Assembly: GCF_000471905.2 (NCBI RefSeq)
Contig: NW_006496807.1
Span: forward strand, 1,003,941-1,067,940
Source: Amborella trichopoda
Taxonomy: Eukaryota; Streptophyta; Magnoliopsida; Amborellales; Amborellaceae
DNA: 64,000 nucleotides
Direction: 5' to 3'
Below, piece after piece: positions 11,715 through 23,641 of the stretch. The notes under the pieces were generated by a model. It made no database searches. It saw nothing but the letters and a program-made list of their open reading frames with translations, and was not told where the DNA came from. How positions within the stretch are numbered: position 1 is the first letter of the stretch; each line of letters begins with the position of its first letter. The translations under genes and the position numbers were made by a program.

Positions 11715-14185
11715 ACGTTGAAGACATCACTATCACAAGTACATATAGCCGTAAAACATGAAAAAGAAGCTTCCCCCTCTTCGTCTAAGGGCGTCACAAA
11801 TCAAAGCAGAAAACAAATGAGGGGTTCATATGGTGAAAATTGTCAGCCTCCATTGCCACCACACCCTACCTTGAACGATTTCATGCCTACGCATTTGATG
11901 ATGCATGGCCTCCATGAACAAGGGGCGATGAGTGATGCCCTTGTAAAAATGGCTTGTAATACGACTTGGGTAGTGAAGGACAACCTTGGTCCCCAGGCCA
12001 TAAAGTTAGAGTTAAGATCTGGAAGGAGAACTGCTAAAATCAAACCACCTAAGGAGGCAACGAATAAGAAGGTAATGTTTGATGCGAAGATACGAACCAT
12101 AATCTCCATTGCCATAGGCCATGCAAAACAGCCGGTGGAGGGAAAGGCCAGTGACTATAATGTAGCATTTCATATACGAAGGATTCCTGGCACCATAAGC
12201 GTCTGTGACACTCTTATGCTTTCCAAAGAGCTTCGAGCAGCCCTTATACAGGCCCTTGCATCACCGAAAGAGTTCCAAGATGAAGTCGATCAAATTGAAC
12301 TTGAACTGGCAGTTCTAGCTAATGTTATGCCAGTCACCTTCTCTGATGCAGACTTGCAACCCCTTGATGGTGACCGGAACCCTACATGGTATCAACATCA
12401 ATCAGATAATGATATATGGAGGATTAGCCGTGAACCTACCCCCTCTAAGAACATTGAGATCCATAGGGATAGATGTCAAGAACTTACAAGAAGGACATAT
12501 GATAATACAAGCCTTCAATCAAGCTACTTAACAAGCCATATGAAGTATCAAATTGAAGCTCAGAACTGGAGAATTAGAGGCATATGTTACATTTCATATT
12601 TGTGTCATCGAAACCGAGGCCTTCTATAACGTCTTGTTGGGATGCCCCTAGCTACTTGACAACGACATCAATGCTTCAAGTTCTTCAATGAAGGGAAGCA
12701 ACATACGGTCAATGAAGGCCGAAGGCCATTTACCAAGGTAGAATCCCATTATGTGGATGTCAAATTCTACAATCTCGAAAATTTGGATCCTTATTTTGTA
12801 GAGATGCTGGAAAGTGAGAGCGATTCTGACGATGATCATGGGATCAAAGAAGCCTTGATCAGGGCTTTCGAGGGCTTGACCCCTTACTACCGTCGTACCA
12901 GTAAATGTTGAACTGGACATACTATACCATGTTGGCAGTGGTATGGTCAACACTCCCTTGAAAGAGGAGCGCAACCCCTTACTACCGTCATACTAGTAAA
13001 GGTTGAACTGGACATACTATACCATGTTGGCAGCGGTATGGTCAATCCCCCCTTGAAAGCAAGATATAAGAAGGGACGACAAGAGGAATATGAGGCCCTA
13101 CCCTTTAAAGACGGAGCTTCAAAGGTGTAGTGGAAGCTATATAGCCCTCAGACTCATTGGATCATGGAAAATATGAACTATAACCTGTCCACCAACCAAG
13201 GTTTGAATAATGGAGAGGGAATGATAGCACCCTTCCAGGCAAATGAAAGTGTGTCCCGTAGGAGGTTTAACACTCAAGGACTCGGGTACACCATAACCTT
13301 CAAATTCGCCTCAAAGAGCGTGCATAAGGGGAAGTGGATGGTCCAGTTCGCTATGGTGTCTGTTAACAACCATGAGGACAAAGATTCAGGTGACGAGGTC
13401 AAGATAGAGCCTGCCCCTCGACAATTGGAGGATGGAGGTCAAGCCACTGTCGATGAACTGATTGAGATCGAGTTGGGTGAAGAAGGAGATCATAGGCCCA
13501 CCTTCTTGAGTTCTTTTTTAGACTCAGAAGAGAGGGAGCAATATGTCAATATTCTTCGACTTAACCGGGATGTGTTTGCATGGAACTACAACGAAATGCT
13601 TGGGTGGGATCCCACAATAGCTACTCATAAGCTTGCTAACGATCCTAACATCAAGCCAGTAAAGCAACCTCGAAGAAATTTTCACCCGGACGTAGCTCCT
13701 CAGATTGAGGCTGAGGTTAACAAGCTAATGAAGGCTGGGTTTATCACGGAGGTAATATACCCCAAGTGACTGGCTAAAATAGTTTCAGTTAAGAAAAAAA
13801 ATGGGCAGATAAGAGTTTGCATTGATTTCTGGAATCCCAACTTGACTTGCCCCAAGGATGATTTTCCTTTGCCCCTCACCAAAATCATGATCGATTCAAT
13901 GATACATTGTGAGGCCTTCTCGTACGTGAATGGATATTCTGGTTACAAACAAATCAGGATAGCTCCTGAAGATGAAGAACTGACTGCCTTCAGAACCATG
14001 AAAAAGATATATACTGCTACAAAGGCATGCCAATTGGTTTGAAGAATGCCAACGCCACTTATCAACGCACTTTGACAATCATATTTGAGGATATCCTCCA
14101 TGATGTACTCGAATGTTATGCCGATGATCAGGTTGTCAAATCAAATGAGCGATCTTCTCACCTTGCTAACTTAGAGGCTGTATTT
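11715..14185 (+). pseudogene. Gypsy-1 gag 3' part, protease and RT
   Basis: The first section (11718-12400) is late gag and linker with LSKELRAALIQALASPKE and VTFSDADLQP. The protease follows (about 12,400-12,530) with IYGGLAVNLPPLRTL, where family members carry DGGSAVN: the catalytic aspartate is tyrosine here. Then come LLGCP and FTKVESHYVDVKFYN (12,630-12,780), a linker, and RT from about 13,490 with FAWNYNEM, GFITEVIYPK, KKKNGQIRVCIDF, GYSGYKQIRIAPED, GMPIGLKNANATYQR and the YADD box near 14,117-14,128. Frameshifts and stops make it non-functional. RT breaks off just after ANLEAVFEL. Confidence 0.85.
12890..13045 (+). repeat. Short tandem duplication in Gypsy-1
   Basis: The segment CCCCTTACTACCGTCGTACC ... 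ATGGTCAACACTCCCTTGAA (about 12,880-12,962) recurs directly downstream (about 12,974-13,056) with a few differences. It lies in the protease-RT linker. Confidence 0.75.
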
Positions 14186-14541
14186 GAATTGAGTTGTATG
14201 AATATAGAAAGAAAAATAGATTTTGAGTCCGTGCGATAGTGTTTCTTGCATTGTATGACCATGTTCATCTATTACACACCTTTTCTAGTTAATTTTTGTC
14301 CATCGCTTCAAGATATAACAATGTGGGATTTTAAAAATATTTTTCATTCTGAGAACAATTAAAATGTGTCTACAAAGTAAGCCAATGAACTCAAACAAAT
14401 GGCAATTACAAGTTGCTTTGATTTCAGGTACATTAATGTAACAATGAATACCCTTTTCTGTTCATCACATTTTGAGACTTTAAATATCCCATCATTCTGT
14501 GATTCTATCACAACATACTCAATACTGCGACACAATTCCTC
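14186..14541. other. Non-coding junction
   Basis: Sequence between the RT break and the 3' end of the FAR1-like frame. I see no coding potential, and no clear TIR or target duplication that would fix the edge of the inserted element. Confidence 0.4.
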
Positions 14542-15559
14542 TTAGAATTTGTCAAACATTGCTTTTGTATAAGTGAATGTTGTTTCTTTCTTAATTGGAA
14601 AAAAATTCTTCAAAACCCGATGTTTGTGAACTGTTTCAAAGTTCACATCTCTGTCCTTTCTAAACCGACTATCTAATGCAAGTGCATAATTCTCAACAAA
14701 TCCTTTTAGAGTGCTTTTTGCATTTACATAGCCATCAAAAACTGAATTCATAGTCTCACTCCGTTGGTTGCATACATCTCTGCAAAAAAAGGTATTGTGC
14801 ACGAATGCCGGAACCCATTGCTCAAGAATGCCATACATTCTGATTAGCCATTTATTCTCTCTTAAATTGTATTAGTCAATGATTGTTTGCCAACGTGATT
14901 CAAATTCTTGTATTGTCTAAGGATTATGGATGTATTTGTGAAATCATCATTAAAAAATTTTCCATGTTTCGCATATACATGAGATAACTTCTTAAGTACT
15001 TTCTTCAAAATGTGCCAAAAGCAAAGGCGATGGCGAATATTTGGAAATACTCGTCTGATGGCTGCTCCCATTGCAAGACCTTGATAAGTGATTATTGAAG
15101 TTGGATGATGGCCAGACATTGCTTGAAGCCATATCTTAAATAGTCAAACAAATGACTCTTCACTTTCATCAACTAGTCAAGCACAACCAAATAACACAGA
15201 TTGATGATGGTGGTTTACTCCTGTATATGGCGCAAAAGGCATTCGATACTTGTTTGTCAAATAAGTCGTATCAAATACAACAATATCCCCAAAATATTGA
15301 TCGTTCATCATTGATCTAGCATCAGCCTAAAATATTCTAGTCAAATGTCCATTCTCATCTACTTGCATCACAAAGAAAAATGCATAATTATCAAATTGCA
15401 TATTTCTAAAGTATTCAATGACAAGTTGAACATCTCCTTTTTCAAATTTGCCAACTTTTGGCAATGTGATTTCAACAATGATGACCAGTGAATGCAAGAT
15501 TGTCATTTCCACCCGCTTCTTGGCTTAGCACAAACATTATAAGGCGTGAATGTAACTTG

Positions 15560-17690
15560 CACTGGTGTAAGTGTCTGTAACATAGTTATCGGGAGCGGGA
15601 GCGAGAGTAGCTCCGGTTCCGAGAGCAAGAGCGTCAGATCGATGACTGCCCGAAGCTCTAGAGCTCGAGGAGCGAGCTTCGGTGAGGGTAGAAGTTATGG
15701 ATCGAGATCCTGTTTGAACAGGGAGCGAGATCTCAATACTTTAGGATCGAGATCCCCATTTAACAGGAACGTGTTCCATGTATTTACAGAACAAGATCCT
15801 GTTTGATTAGGGAGCGAGATCCTGTTTGAATAGGGAGCAAGATCTTGATACATTGGGATCGGGATCCCTATTTGACAAGAATGCGTTACATGTAACATGG
15901 GATCGCGCTCCCATTTCAATTAGGATCGCTCACCCGTCAACAACAAGAACGAGATCTCATTTAAAGTTGAGTGTTGTCCCCATCTAAACAATACCATGAT
16001 CCTATTTGGCTAGGTTCGAGCTCCATTTATTGTAGGATCGCGTTCCGAACAATGGTGATCCGCGCCTCCATCACAAAACTCTACTTGTATGAAAAGCCCA
16101 ATTCCATTACACATGGATTCGTGCACCAACTAAGCATGGCAGCCCATTCCCTTACAAATGCGATCTCAATTTGGTTAGAAACCGTTGTTCTATCTATCAA
16201 TGGCCCATGCGGCTAGATCCATGCACAACCAATCCTAGATGTCCATGGATTAATTAAATCCCATTAATCAAGTATGAAATAAAGTCTTCTAATGCTATGG
16301 ACAATTAATGTTAGTATTGTTCAAATTCACACATATGATACGAAAGTGAGCCTTACTTTGGCATTTGTATACATAGAAATATATTGTCTAGGATTTGGGT
16401 ACCATTTGGATGCAACCTAAACATATGTGGTTACTGTTAGGCTTAAATTCAAGAAATGCATCACCGTTATTTTTTGGTAGAAATAACTATATGAAAATTT
16501 TGCTAAAAATATTAATTTTTATATTTAAATGATATTTTTATTTAAAAAGTTTCTTTTAGAAAGTTACAAAATGGTAAAATAAATTTATTCAAAATTTCAA
16601 AAAAACTATTATCATAGAAATAAAGGTAATTTTATATATATAGATATATATATTTAAATCCAAATTTGGGAACTCATTTGAGAATTATATAGTTTTTTAT
16701 AAAATCAAAGATGTAGGAAAATGTTTATATAAGGTTGCAACCATAAAATGTAGAACTAAGGATGCACCCCAAAAATCCATCGGAAAATGTTGTTTTAATG
16801 TTGAAAAAGTATCTAATTGGTCATCTAGACATCAAGATGTATGAGTGTATGAAAAAATAAAAAAATTTGAGTGCCAAAGATTGTGCATCTTGCAACATAT
16901 TATCTACACCGTCCATTTTAAGAATTTTCATATGTTTATAGATCTACATGATTTTAACCATTTTTGGAGTTTAAAAGTATTTAATTAGATATGAAAATAG
17001 ATTTTCATATAATCATAAGAATTTTTTATACCAAAATTACATGATATGATAAAATTTGGTGGTGCGTCTAAATTGGATTGTTTAAGGTTACAACCTCATA
17101 GAAAGCACACCCAAGGATATATGAAGTTGGAAATAATAAATTTCAAGGTTGGTATGTTAGGGTAGACCCTGATGGATCATGGGTGCGGGCACACTTGACA
17201 ACTCAACGTGCAATCTATTTTCCATTGCTAGTGGTATAATAGGGTAGACCGGATGGATCATGGGCGCAGGCACACTCGACAACTCAACGTGCAATCTATT
17301 TTTTGAGAACTTCGGGATCACGATCTTAAAATTCTGGGAGCGGGGATGTGTTTAGGAACCACATCTACAATGTTATGGAACGTGTTTTGTGAGACAATGC
17401 GAGCGAGATCCGTGAAGTGGAAGGAGCGAAATCTGTTGTGTATGGGATCGAGATCCGTGCTTTAGCGAGAGCGAGATCCATTGTGAATGGGAGCGAGATC
17501 CTTGAAGTAGAAGGAGCGAGATCCCTGAAGTATCCGGAGTGAGCTCCGTTGTGAATAGGATGGAGAATCCTAAAAATTGGAGCGAGATCCCAAAAATATC
17601 GGAACAGGTTCTGAGTGAGATCTCAGCTCCGGAACGCCGGAGCGAGATTCCGGAGTGGGAGCGCCACCCTAGGGTGGCACTACTGGTAAC
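15560..17690. mobile_element. Block splitting the FAR1 gene, with subterminal GAGCGAGATCC motifs
   Basis: About 2.1 kb separates two parts of the FAR1 frame. Both of its edges (15,585-16,060 and 17,330-17,680) carry many copies of a GGGAGCGAGATCC-like motif, in both orientations on the left side. The middle is AT-rich with no coding. Dense short motifs near both ends are typical of subterminal transposase-binding repeats in CACTA and some other DNA transposons. The left edge near CACTGGTGTAAG and the right edge near GGTGGCACTACTGG do not give a clean TIR or target duplication. A long intron that captured such an element is possible. Confidence 0.55.
17155..17310 (+). repeat. ~82-bp tandem duplication
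   Basis: Two copies share AGGGTAGACC, GATGGATCATGGG and GACAACTCAACGTGCAATCT. They begin near 17,159 and 17,241, just inside the right motif cluster of the block that splits the FAR1 gene. Confidence 0.8.
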
Positions 17691-18293
17691 TATGGTCTAT
17701 AAAATGTGTTGTGCCGTGTTGGTTGTCTTCTTATGTGATTGTAGGTATCGAACTTCTCCGGGTTTCACTAGCAAATGGTTGTGATCTTTCACAAACCTCC
17801 TAATGACCCATTCTCCAATATCAATTTTCTTCGCCATCATCATTGCCTTACACCCTTCTTGAGTAATTACACGAGGTCTTTTAACTAGATTTTCATTGTC
17901 CATATATTTCTTCTCTCAAAATCCTTGTTTTGAACAAACAAATATTCTAGCATTTGCAACTCCATCATGCGTATAATAAAGGGTACTGGCACGCATACTA
18001 AAACCTACCCGCCTAGTATACTCATTATAGAACTCCTTTGCATATTCCTAAGATTCAAATTCCATTTCTTCAAATAGTTCAAACTTCAAATTTTCATTAG
18101 ATTCAGTTACAACTTTTACCCTAGATTTTTCTATCATTCTAACATCATCGTTGACGTAATGAGAAGTTTCCACCAAATCTTCAACTGTATACTCATCCTT
18201 ACCTACAATAAGAGTAATGTCCCAAGAATTCATCTCACTGTAACTGACAACATTATTGGTGAGGGCATGACTCTGATCTTTGTCAATATCCAT

Positions 18294-19880
18294 GACAATA
18301 TGGATGCAATAATAACTTGTGCAGGAAACATCATTCCCATGAGGACTCTACAATTTTTAAATTTTCCAAACACGTATAAGATTAGAGGTTGTAGAAAGAG
18401 ATAATAAGTTTTAAGAGAACATCAACTTGACATGGCTTTAAAAAAAATACCAAAGTGAAGGGAAATGTGAAAATCTTTATGCAGAAAACCAATCCATCAC
18501 AAGCACTATAATACCCAAAGTATAAAGCACAAGCACCATGAACCACGAACCAAAGGAAAGCAAATCCCAGCCCAATAAACCAAGTGCCCTCTCTCCCTCT
18601 CTAGCAAATTCTAACCCAAAAACAAGTACCTCTCTCTCTCAAGCAAATCCTAACAAAAAAAAACCAGGCACGTTTCTCTCTCTCTAACAAATCCTAACCC
18701 CAAAAACTAGGTACCCTACTTGTTGTTGCTATTTTTCTAGTGTGCATACTGCAATCTTGTGGACTTTACACACTACTTACCACAATAAAAAAGAGGTTTG
18801 TTTCTGTTGGGTGAACCAATCTTTCCATAACGAGATCTTAAGCTCTATATAACTTCATAGAATCCTATTGTATGCGCCACAATCAGAAAGAAATCTCTAA
18901 CCAATAAAAAATTCCCAAAAAAATAGTAGGGAGCTTAAAAAATTTAAGAGTTTCGCAATATGGGAGAAAATAAAACAAAGAAACTTTCTACACAGACCAT
19001 AAAAGAAATTCGTCAATTTTTTTTACAAATATCCAATATATGCTTTAAAGGATCCAAAATAAAACTTGACAAGAACTACCAATGTCTCAGGATATTTATG
19101 AAAAATCGCTAAAAAATAACTGTTGAATTCCATTGCAGCAATATTTTTAGGTTAAACTCACCAAGAACATTGTACAAGTTCTTGGAAATCTTTAAGCCTT
19201 GACACAAAGCATATACCCCTTAATAGTTGCATGCCATTAAACTCATTCTTCAAAAGAAGACACCCCAAAAATATTCAATAAACATTAAAAAATGACACTT
19301 CTAAAAATTTTTGGTAATAACTCATAATGATATTCCAGTGCGGCATTTTTTTAGAAGTGTGAGTTATTATCAAAATCATGATATTCGAGTGCGGCAAGTT
19401 TTTAGCTTAAATTCAATACAAATAACTCTTGAAGTTTCTGAAAATCTCAAAGTCTTTGTACAAAAAAGATACCTACTAATAGTTTCATCCCATTAAAACA
19501 ACTCATTCTTCAAAATACACTCAAACAAAGCAGTCTAGAAAAAAAAAAAACCAAACAATGCACACCGCAAAGTATCAACTCCCAAACCTAGAATAAAATA
19601 ATAGAACTTTAATCACATGCTATCTCTACATAAAACAAATGAAATTAAAGAATAACTGCCCACCATCTGCAATATTATTGATTAAAGAATAGCAAAAATA
19701 GAAAAAAGCTAAAGAAAAATCGCACCTTCTACACCAAAAGCCCCTGAAATAGATACAAACAAACTCGTCTGTATTTATCACCCATTGATTCTCAGAGTGT
19801 GTCAGCTATTGCAGAGTAAAAATGTGTTGAGAATTTGTTCCTGGCTAAATTTTCTCGTGCCTTTGTATAAACGTATTGAG
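18294..19880. other. AT-rich non-coding region upstream of the FAR1 pseudogene
   Basis: No protein-like frame is present. Three diverged ~60-bp units with CTCTCTCT, AGCAAATCCTAAC and CAAAAAC-A occur at 18,590-18,715, and a degenerate duplication with ATGATATTC-AGTGCGGCA at about 19,325-19,400. It may be the 5' leader and intron of the FAR1-type gene on the minus strand. Confidence 0.4.
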
Positions 19881-19899
19881 AATTTGTTGGTGACACGTT

Positions 19900-20160
19900 T
19901 TTTGGGAGCAATGAGAGAGATGGAGGAAGAAAATGAGTGAGAAAAAAAGAGAGAGAAATCTTGGAGAGGGAAGAAGAGAGAAAGAGAGGATTTGGGGAGA
20001 TGATGGGAAGAGGAAGATAGAGGACAGAGGACAGGAGGAGAAGACGAGAGGCGGAGAGTGAAAGGAGTGAAGGGATAGGAGAGCGTGCTGGTAGAGAGAG
20101 GTGGAGATGACGAGAGATGTAGCAATGAGGAGAGAAGAGCTAGAGATAGAGGCCCACAAA
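19900..20160 (+). repeat. Long purine-rich (GA) tract
   Basis: Roughly 260 bp composed almost entirely of A and G on the + strand, with GAGAGA runs. Open frames on the minus strand (Ser/Leu/Phe-rich) are products of the composition, not genes. Such tracts are common in plant 5' leaders and promoters. Confidence 0.8.
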
Positions 20161-20299
20161 GACAGAGATTTGACGTTTTCTAATTTTATTGCCAAGTAGG
20201 TCTTAATCTTACTTATTAGATTCAAAAGAATCCAATGGCTAAAATTTGACCAACTCACCATTTCATCATAGTGTAATACAACAATTTCATCATTTCACT

Positions 20300-20641
20300 T
20301 CTCTATACAAAATATAGAATAATCTTCCCTTTCATTTAGATCAAGTGGTAAAGCAGCGCACTTTGGGCGAGTGCCATCCACCCATCTATGTAGCATTTCT
20401 GGGTTTTTTAGATCATACATCAAATTTCCAAGCCACCACCTTTACAGCGATTTTAGTGAACAGAAATATAATACATTGACATCTGACATACTATGATGCT
20501 GAGACCAGAAAAAGAGATATCTGAAGCATTACTTAACAGGAATGGCTTCATGAACATCACTCATTCAAGATTACTCAAGAGAAGATGAAAGAAAATTCCC
20601 TTGATTCAGATTGCTATAAGAACTCTTAACTGTCTCAGGGC
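20300..20641. other. Intergenic, no feature supported
   Basis: Contains a segment with a tRNA-like A box (TCAAGTGGTAAAGCAGCGC near 20,340) but no convincing B box, poly-A tail or target duplication. I do not call a SINE. Confidence 0.35.
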
Positions 20642-20727
20642 TTAGCAACTCAGGAACTCTTCCCATTTGGATTTAATGTTCCTTGAAGTTCCTCCATCGC
20701 GACCTTGTTGCCATCCAGCATTTGATC
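20642..20727 (-). pseudogene. Last exon of the uncharacterised gene
   Basis: A GTCACAG acceptor is followed by 86 bp that join in phase to the preceding GATG donor. They encode GSNAGWQQGRDGGTSRNIKS, then KWEEFLSC and TAA. The matching phase is good support for real splicing in the ancestor. Confidence 0.55.
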
Positions 20728-21262
20728 CTGTGACATAATCAATTAATTTCAAAAGGAAAAAAGAAAATTAAACCCAATAACTTAAAACAAACTGAATGGA
20801 AGCATAAAAAAAACCAAAGGAACCGAAACAAAAAAAAAATGAAAAAATGAAAATTGAAAAAAAAACAGACACACAATTGAAGGTGGAAGGGTTAATTAAA
20901 AATATTCAACAAAAATCATTCCAAAAAACTCAGACACACTCATACACACAATCTCTGGAAGCATGTGGAAGAGGGTTTCTGGTTGGCAGATGTAATACTC
21001 AATGATTTTCTGAAAAGTTCATAAGATTTTCTTATATGCATGTTGATTACAAATGAAAAGGATATCATGATGTTTCCAAAAAATCTTCCTCTGATGTATA
21101 AGTCTTCGAATAAATATACTCATGAGGACAATACAAGGCGACAGGGTCATGTTTAGACACCAGACAACAACAACTATTTTCATAAAGAACCCTATAAGTA
21201 GAACAAAATTATGCAAAACATTGAATATCATTCATCAGTAAAAGAAAAAGAGAAGGACTCAC

Positions 21263-21532
21263 CATCAAGAGTCTGGTTATCTCTTGCATTCTGACACTTG
21301 ACTTCCCAGGAGACTTCGCCAGTCGAGTTTTGGAAGTTATATCGATTTATATGTCTCAGCCTTAGCTTAGTTGTTGGTCCCTGGAAGTACTTTGATTCTG
21401 TATGCCATACTGCTTGAATAGAGAACCTAACTCCAGTGCCCTCTTTCTTTAGAGGCCACCTAAGTTTTCCCTTTACATTTGGATCAAAACTGCAGAGTTC
21501 ACCAGTTCATATAAGCCAGATTTTTCTTCCAC
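21263..21532 (-). pseudogene. Exon with LRWPL / AVWHTESKYF block
   Basis: Acceptor TTTCAG precedes GTGGAAGAA and donor GTGAGT follows GATG. The first 16 codons (VEEKSGLYELVNSAVL) are in one frame and the rest is in the next, so one base appears to be lost near 21,485. The remainder, through RLRHINRYNFQNSTGEVSWE, is uninterrupted. Confidence 0.6.
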
Positions 21533-21789
21533 CTGAAACCATACATTGGTACAAATATAAATGAGGGAAATTCAAGCTCAATGATCATTTCCCCACTCTG
21601 CATTTGTACAGTAAAACTCACAGTCAGTAGTTCTGTCAAAATCTTCTTGGACACCAAAATCAAACGAAGGTCCACATTCTTACAAAGGCATGATATGTCA
21701 ATAACCAAGTGTCGTGTCGTGTTTGTCTCTATCTGTAAAATGATAAGGCAATTGAGAAGCTCAAAAAGTCCCAGCTTTGGGATGGCCTG

Positions 21790-21934
21790 ACATTCAATTG
21801 TTTTGACATATTCCTCAGGAACATTTCTATAGAATGTCTTATGAACTTGATTGTTGTATATAGCTTCACCCTCATCTTCTAAACTCTTTCTGATCATGTC
21901 CAGGTTAATGGAATTGTTCCAACTTGAAGTGCCT
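21790..21934 (-). pseudogene. Exon with FYRNVPEEYV block
   Basis: Begins after a TATGCAG acceptor. It encodes GTSSWNNSINLDMIRKSLED, GEAIYNNQVHKTFYRNV and PEEYVKTIECQAIPKLG. Continuing in frame without a clear donor, the sequence reaches ETNTTRHLVIDISCLCKN by about 21,690. A CATTTTACAG acceptor near 21,755 suggests that an intron boundary was lost between the two parts. Confidence 0.55.
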
Positions 21935-22259
21935 CTGCATACGCATCGAATTAAAAACAAAACATCAAACAGATAATACATTGATATTAATACATCACTC
22001 TTTGGAAGTTAATGCCACTGCAGATTTTTGCAATTTGATAGTTCAAAGCATATTGGACACCATTTGATTGTTCACTGCTTGTCTCATTCTGATACTGCTC
22101 TATGGAGGATACATATGGGGAGCAACAAGTGTGCATGAAATAGAAAAGGAAAAGTATAGAATGAGACTCAAGGTGGTCACAATTAATCTTGGCCATTGGA
22201 TGTGAAATTGAGTGGGTGCATCTTTTCCATTGACCAAACTCAAACTTCAAAAAATTATT

Positions 22260-22940
22260 ATTCTAACTATTTTCTTACTAGCTTTTATCAGAAATTGTGA
22301 CCACCTTATATCAAAGATAAATAGCCTCATTGTATACAACCCCGATAAAAAATACACATGTAAATCCCCAACAATTTAATGACATCACAAAAAATTATTA
22401 TTCCTTATTTTCTCACTAGCTTTTATAAGAAATTGCATGTAAATGGTCCTCCAAAAAAAAAAAAGGATTATAAATGAATCTGTTTTTGCATATTATGGAC
22501 CTTGATATATTTCAACAGCTAAGATTCATAGATATTAGCATCATGTTTATAAAACTTGAAAACAGCATGCACATTTTGTTGAAAACTTAAAACCCAGGTC
22601 ACAAAAGCAAACTCAGCATGCGTATCTCTTAAGAAAATTACGCATATAAAATCTTTGATGTCAGAGAATATGTATTTAGCTTTAAGCACATGTTCTTGTT
22701 ACCAAAAGTTTCAGAACTTCAGTACATAGATAATTTGGTTTTAGGAACCTAATACAATACAACTTCTTGGCTTCAAAAATACATTAATGACTTGAAAAAA
22801 ATTAGTTATAGAGCATGATAAAAGAATACAAACACAAAAATTTGATTCTCATTCAAGAATCCAATGCAAGTAAATATTGTCCTTTTATTTCATCATTAAC
22901 AAATAAAACAAAACTAATTTCGGATTTCAAAAACCCTAAA
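22260..22940. other. AT-rich intron-like sequence
   Basis: Lies inside the broken gene on the minus strand. A near-duplicate of CAAAAAATTATTATTC and TCACTAGCTTTTAT-AGAAATTG occurs at about 22,247-22,298 and 22,388-22,436. No coding is visible. Confidence 0.4.
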
Positions 22941-22946
22941 TCAGAC

Positions 22947-23150
22947 TCACTTTTTACTTGATGCATAGGAGCCAACTAGCATGGCAATAAGAAGTGATAT
23001 AATTCCATGCCTCCTAATAGAAGGTTGCTCTTGGAAAGGACTAATTACATGTTCAACTTCATTGTGGAAATTACTACCCACTATTCTCTTGCAATCAGGA
23101 GAAATATGGCCAATTTCACTTAAAAAATGAGAACTTGAGTTTGGAAACAT
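22947..23150 (-). other. Possible exon with a membrane-like segment
   Basis: An open frame starting MFPNSSSHFLSEIGHIS ends HGIISLLIAMLVGSYASSKK at a GTGAGT donor-like site. The hydrophobic run near the end could be a membrane helix. It lies in the span of the broken gene but does not match the parts of that family I remember. It may be a chance frame or an extra exon. Confidence 0.25.
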
Positions 23151-23641
23151 CTCGTCTAGAATTCATGCCACAAAAGGCAAAATAACTGATTCTCCTAGTT
23201 TTCCAAGTTGTGAATCCTTATCTCTTTAGCCAATCTTTCAAATAAATCATCACATAAATGAGGAGCCCACCAAATGAAAAAAATATCAGTTGAGATTTGA
23301 GCACATTCTCAATCAGAAATGCACAATGCATTGTATTTTTTGACTGCCACGTGATAATTGATGTGTTCCTTGGGAGACAACATTCCATCATATCAAGGTC
23401 ACTCCACATTAATTCCTCGTGGCAAAGAAGTTGTAATAGTCGAATACTTCCTAGAAAAAGCTTGTTCTCCAACCCTTACTCGTTGGAGAAAGGATGAAAG
23501 GATAGAGAAGCCAACCATGTCCTTACCAATGATAAATCGAGTTAAATTGGTTTCAATAAGAAATCAACTGAATTAAAAATATGTCACTATTTTGGATTTC
23601 GTAAAATCCAAGCATTGGATTCCTTATTGTTGTGGGTTGAC

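Larger units (their letters stand above)
8700..14185 (+). mobile_element. Gypsy-1: degenerate Ty3/Gypsy element fragment
   Basis: Gag, protease and RT of a non-chromovirus-type Ty3/Gypsy element occur in the right order on the + strand. A hAT fragment interrupts gag (9.80-11.71 kb). RT stops abruptly near 14,185, and RNase H, integrase and a 3' LTR are not found in the window. The protein style (gag of the MFDGQGS type, protease of the GG-AVN type, RT box YADDQVVKS) fits the Tat side of the family, but I could not test that. Confidence 0.85.
14542..18293 (-). pseudogene. FAR1/FHY3-type (MULE-derived) transposase pseudogene
   Basis: The N-terminal part starts at 18293. It holds a FAR1 DNA-binding region with FEEMEFES (18,065), REGC-type TQEGCKAMM and a WVIRRFVKDHNHLL block (about 17,850-17,770), and YLQSHKK. 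After a 2.1-kb interruption it resumes at about 15,555 with QEAGGNDNLAFTGHHC, KGDVQLVIEYFRNMQ and MQVDENGHL. The MULE transposase part follows, with VVFDTTYLTNKYRMPFAP, TSIITYQGLAMGAAIRRVFP and HRLCFWHILKK (15,290-14,990), then QRSETMNSVF (about 14,760). The first catalytic aspartate region is present (FDTTY). The expected D of ITDQ is Y (ITYQ). Several stops and a frameshift are visible. FAR1 proteins are transcription factors derived from MULE transposases, and I cannot say whether this copy was a host gene or a mobile MULE. Confidence 0.85.

Noticed and set aside
19802..20261. Minus-strand Ser/Leu-rich open frames up to 138 codons
   Set aside because: Antisense of a GA-rich tract; two overlapping frames are open for the same reason.
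20325..20400. Possible tRNA-derived SINE head (A-box-like TCAAGTGGTAAAGC)
   Set aside because: No good B box, no tail and no target duplication could be found.
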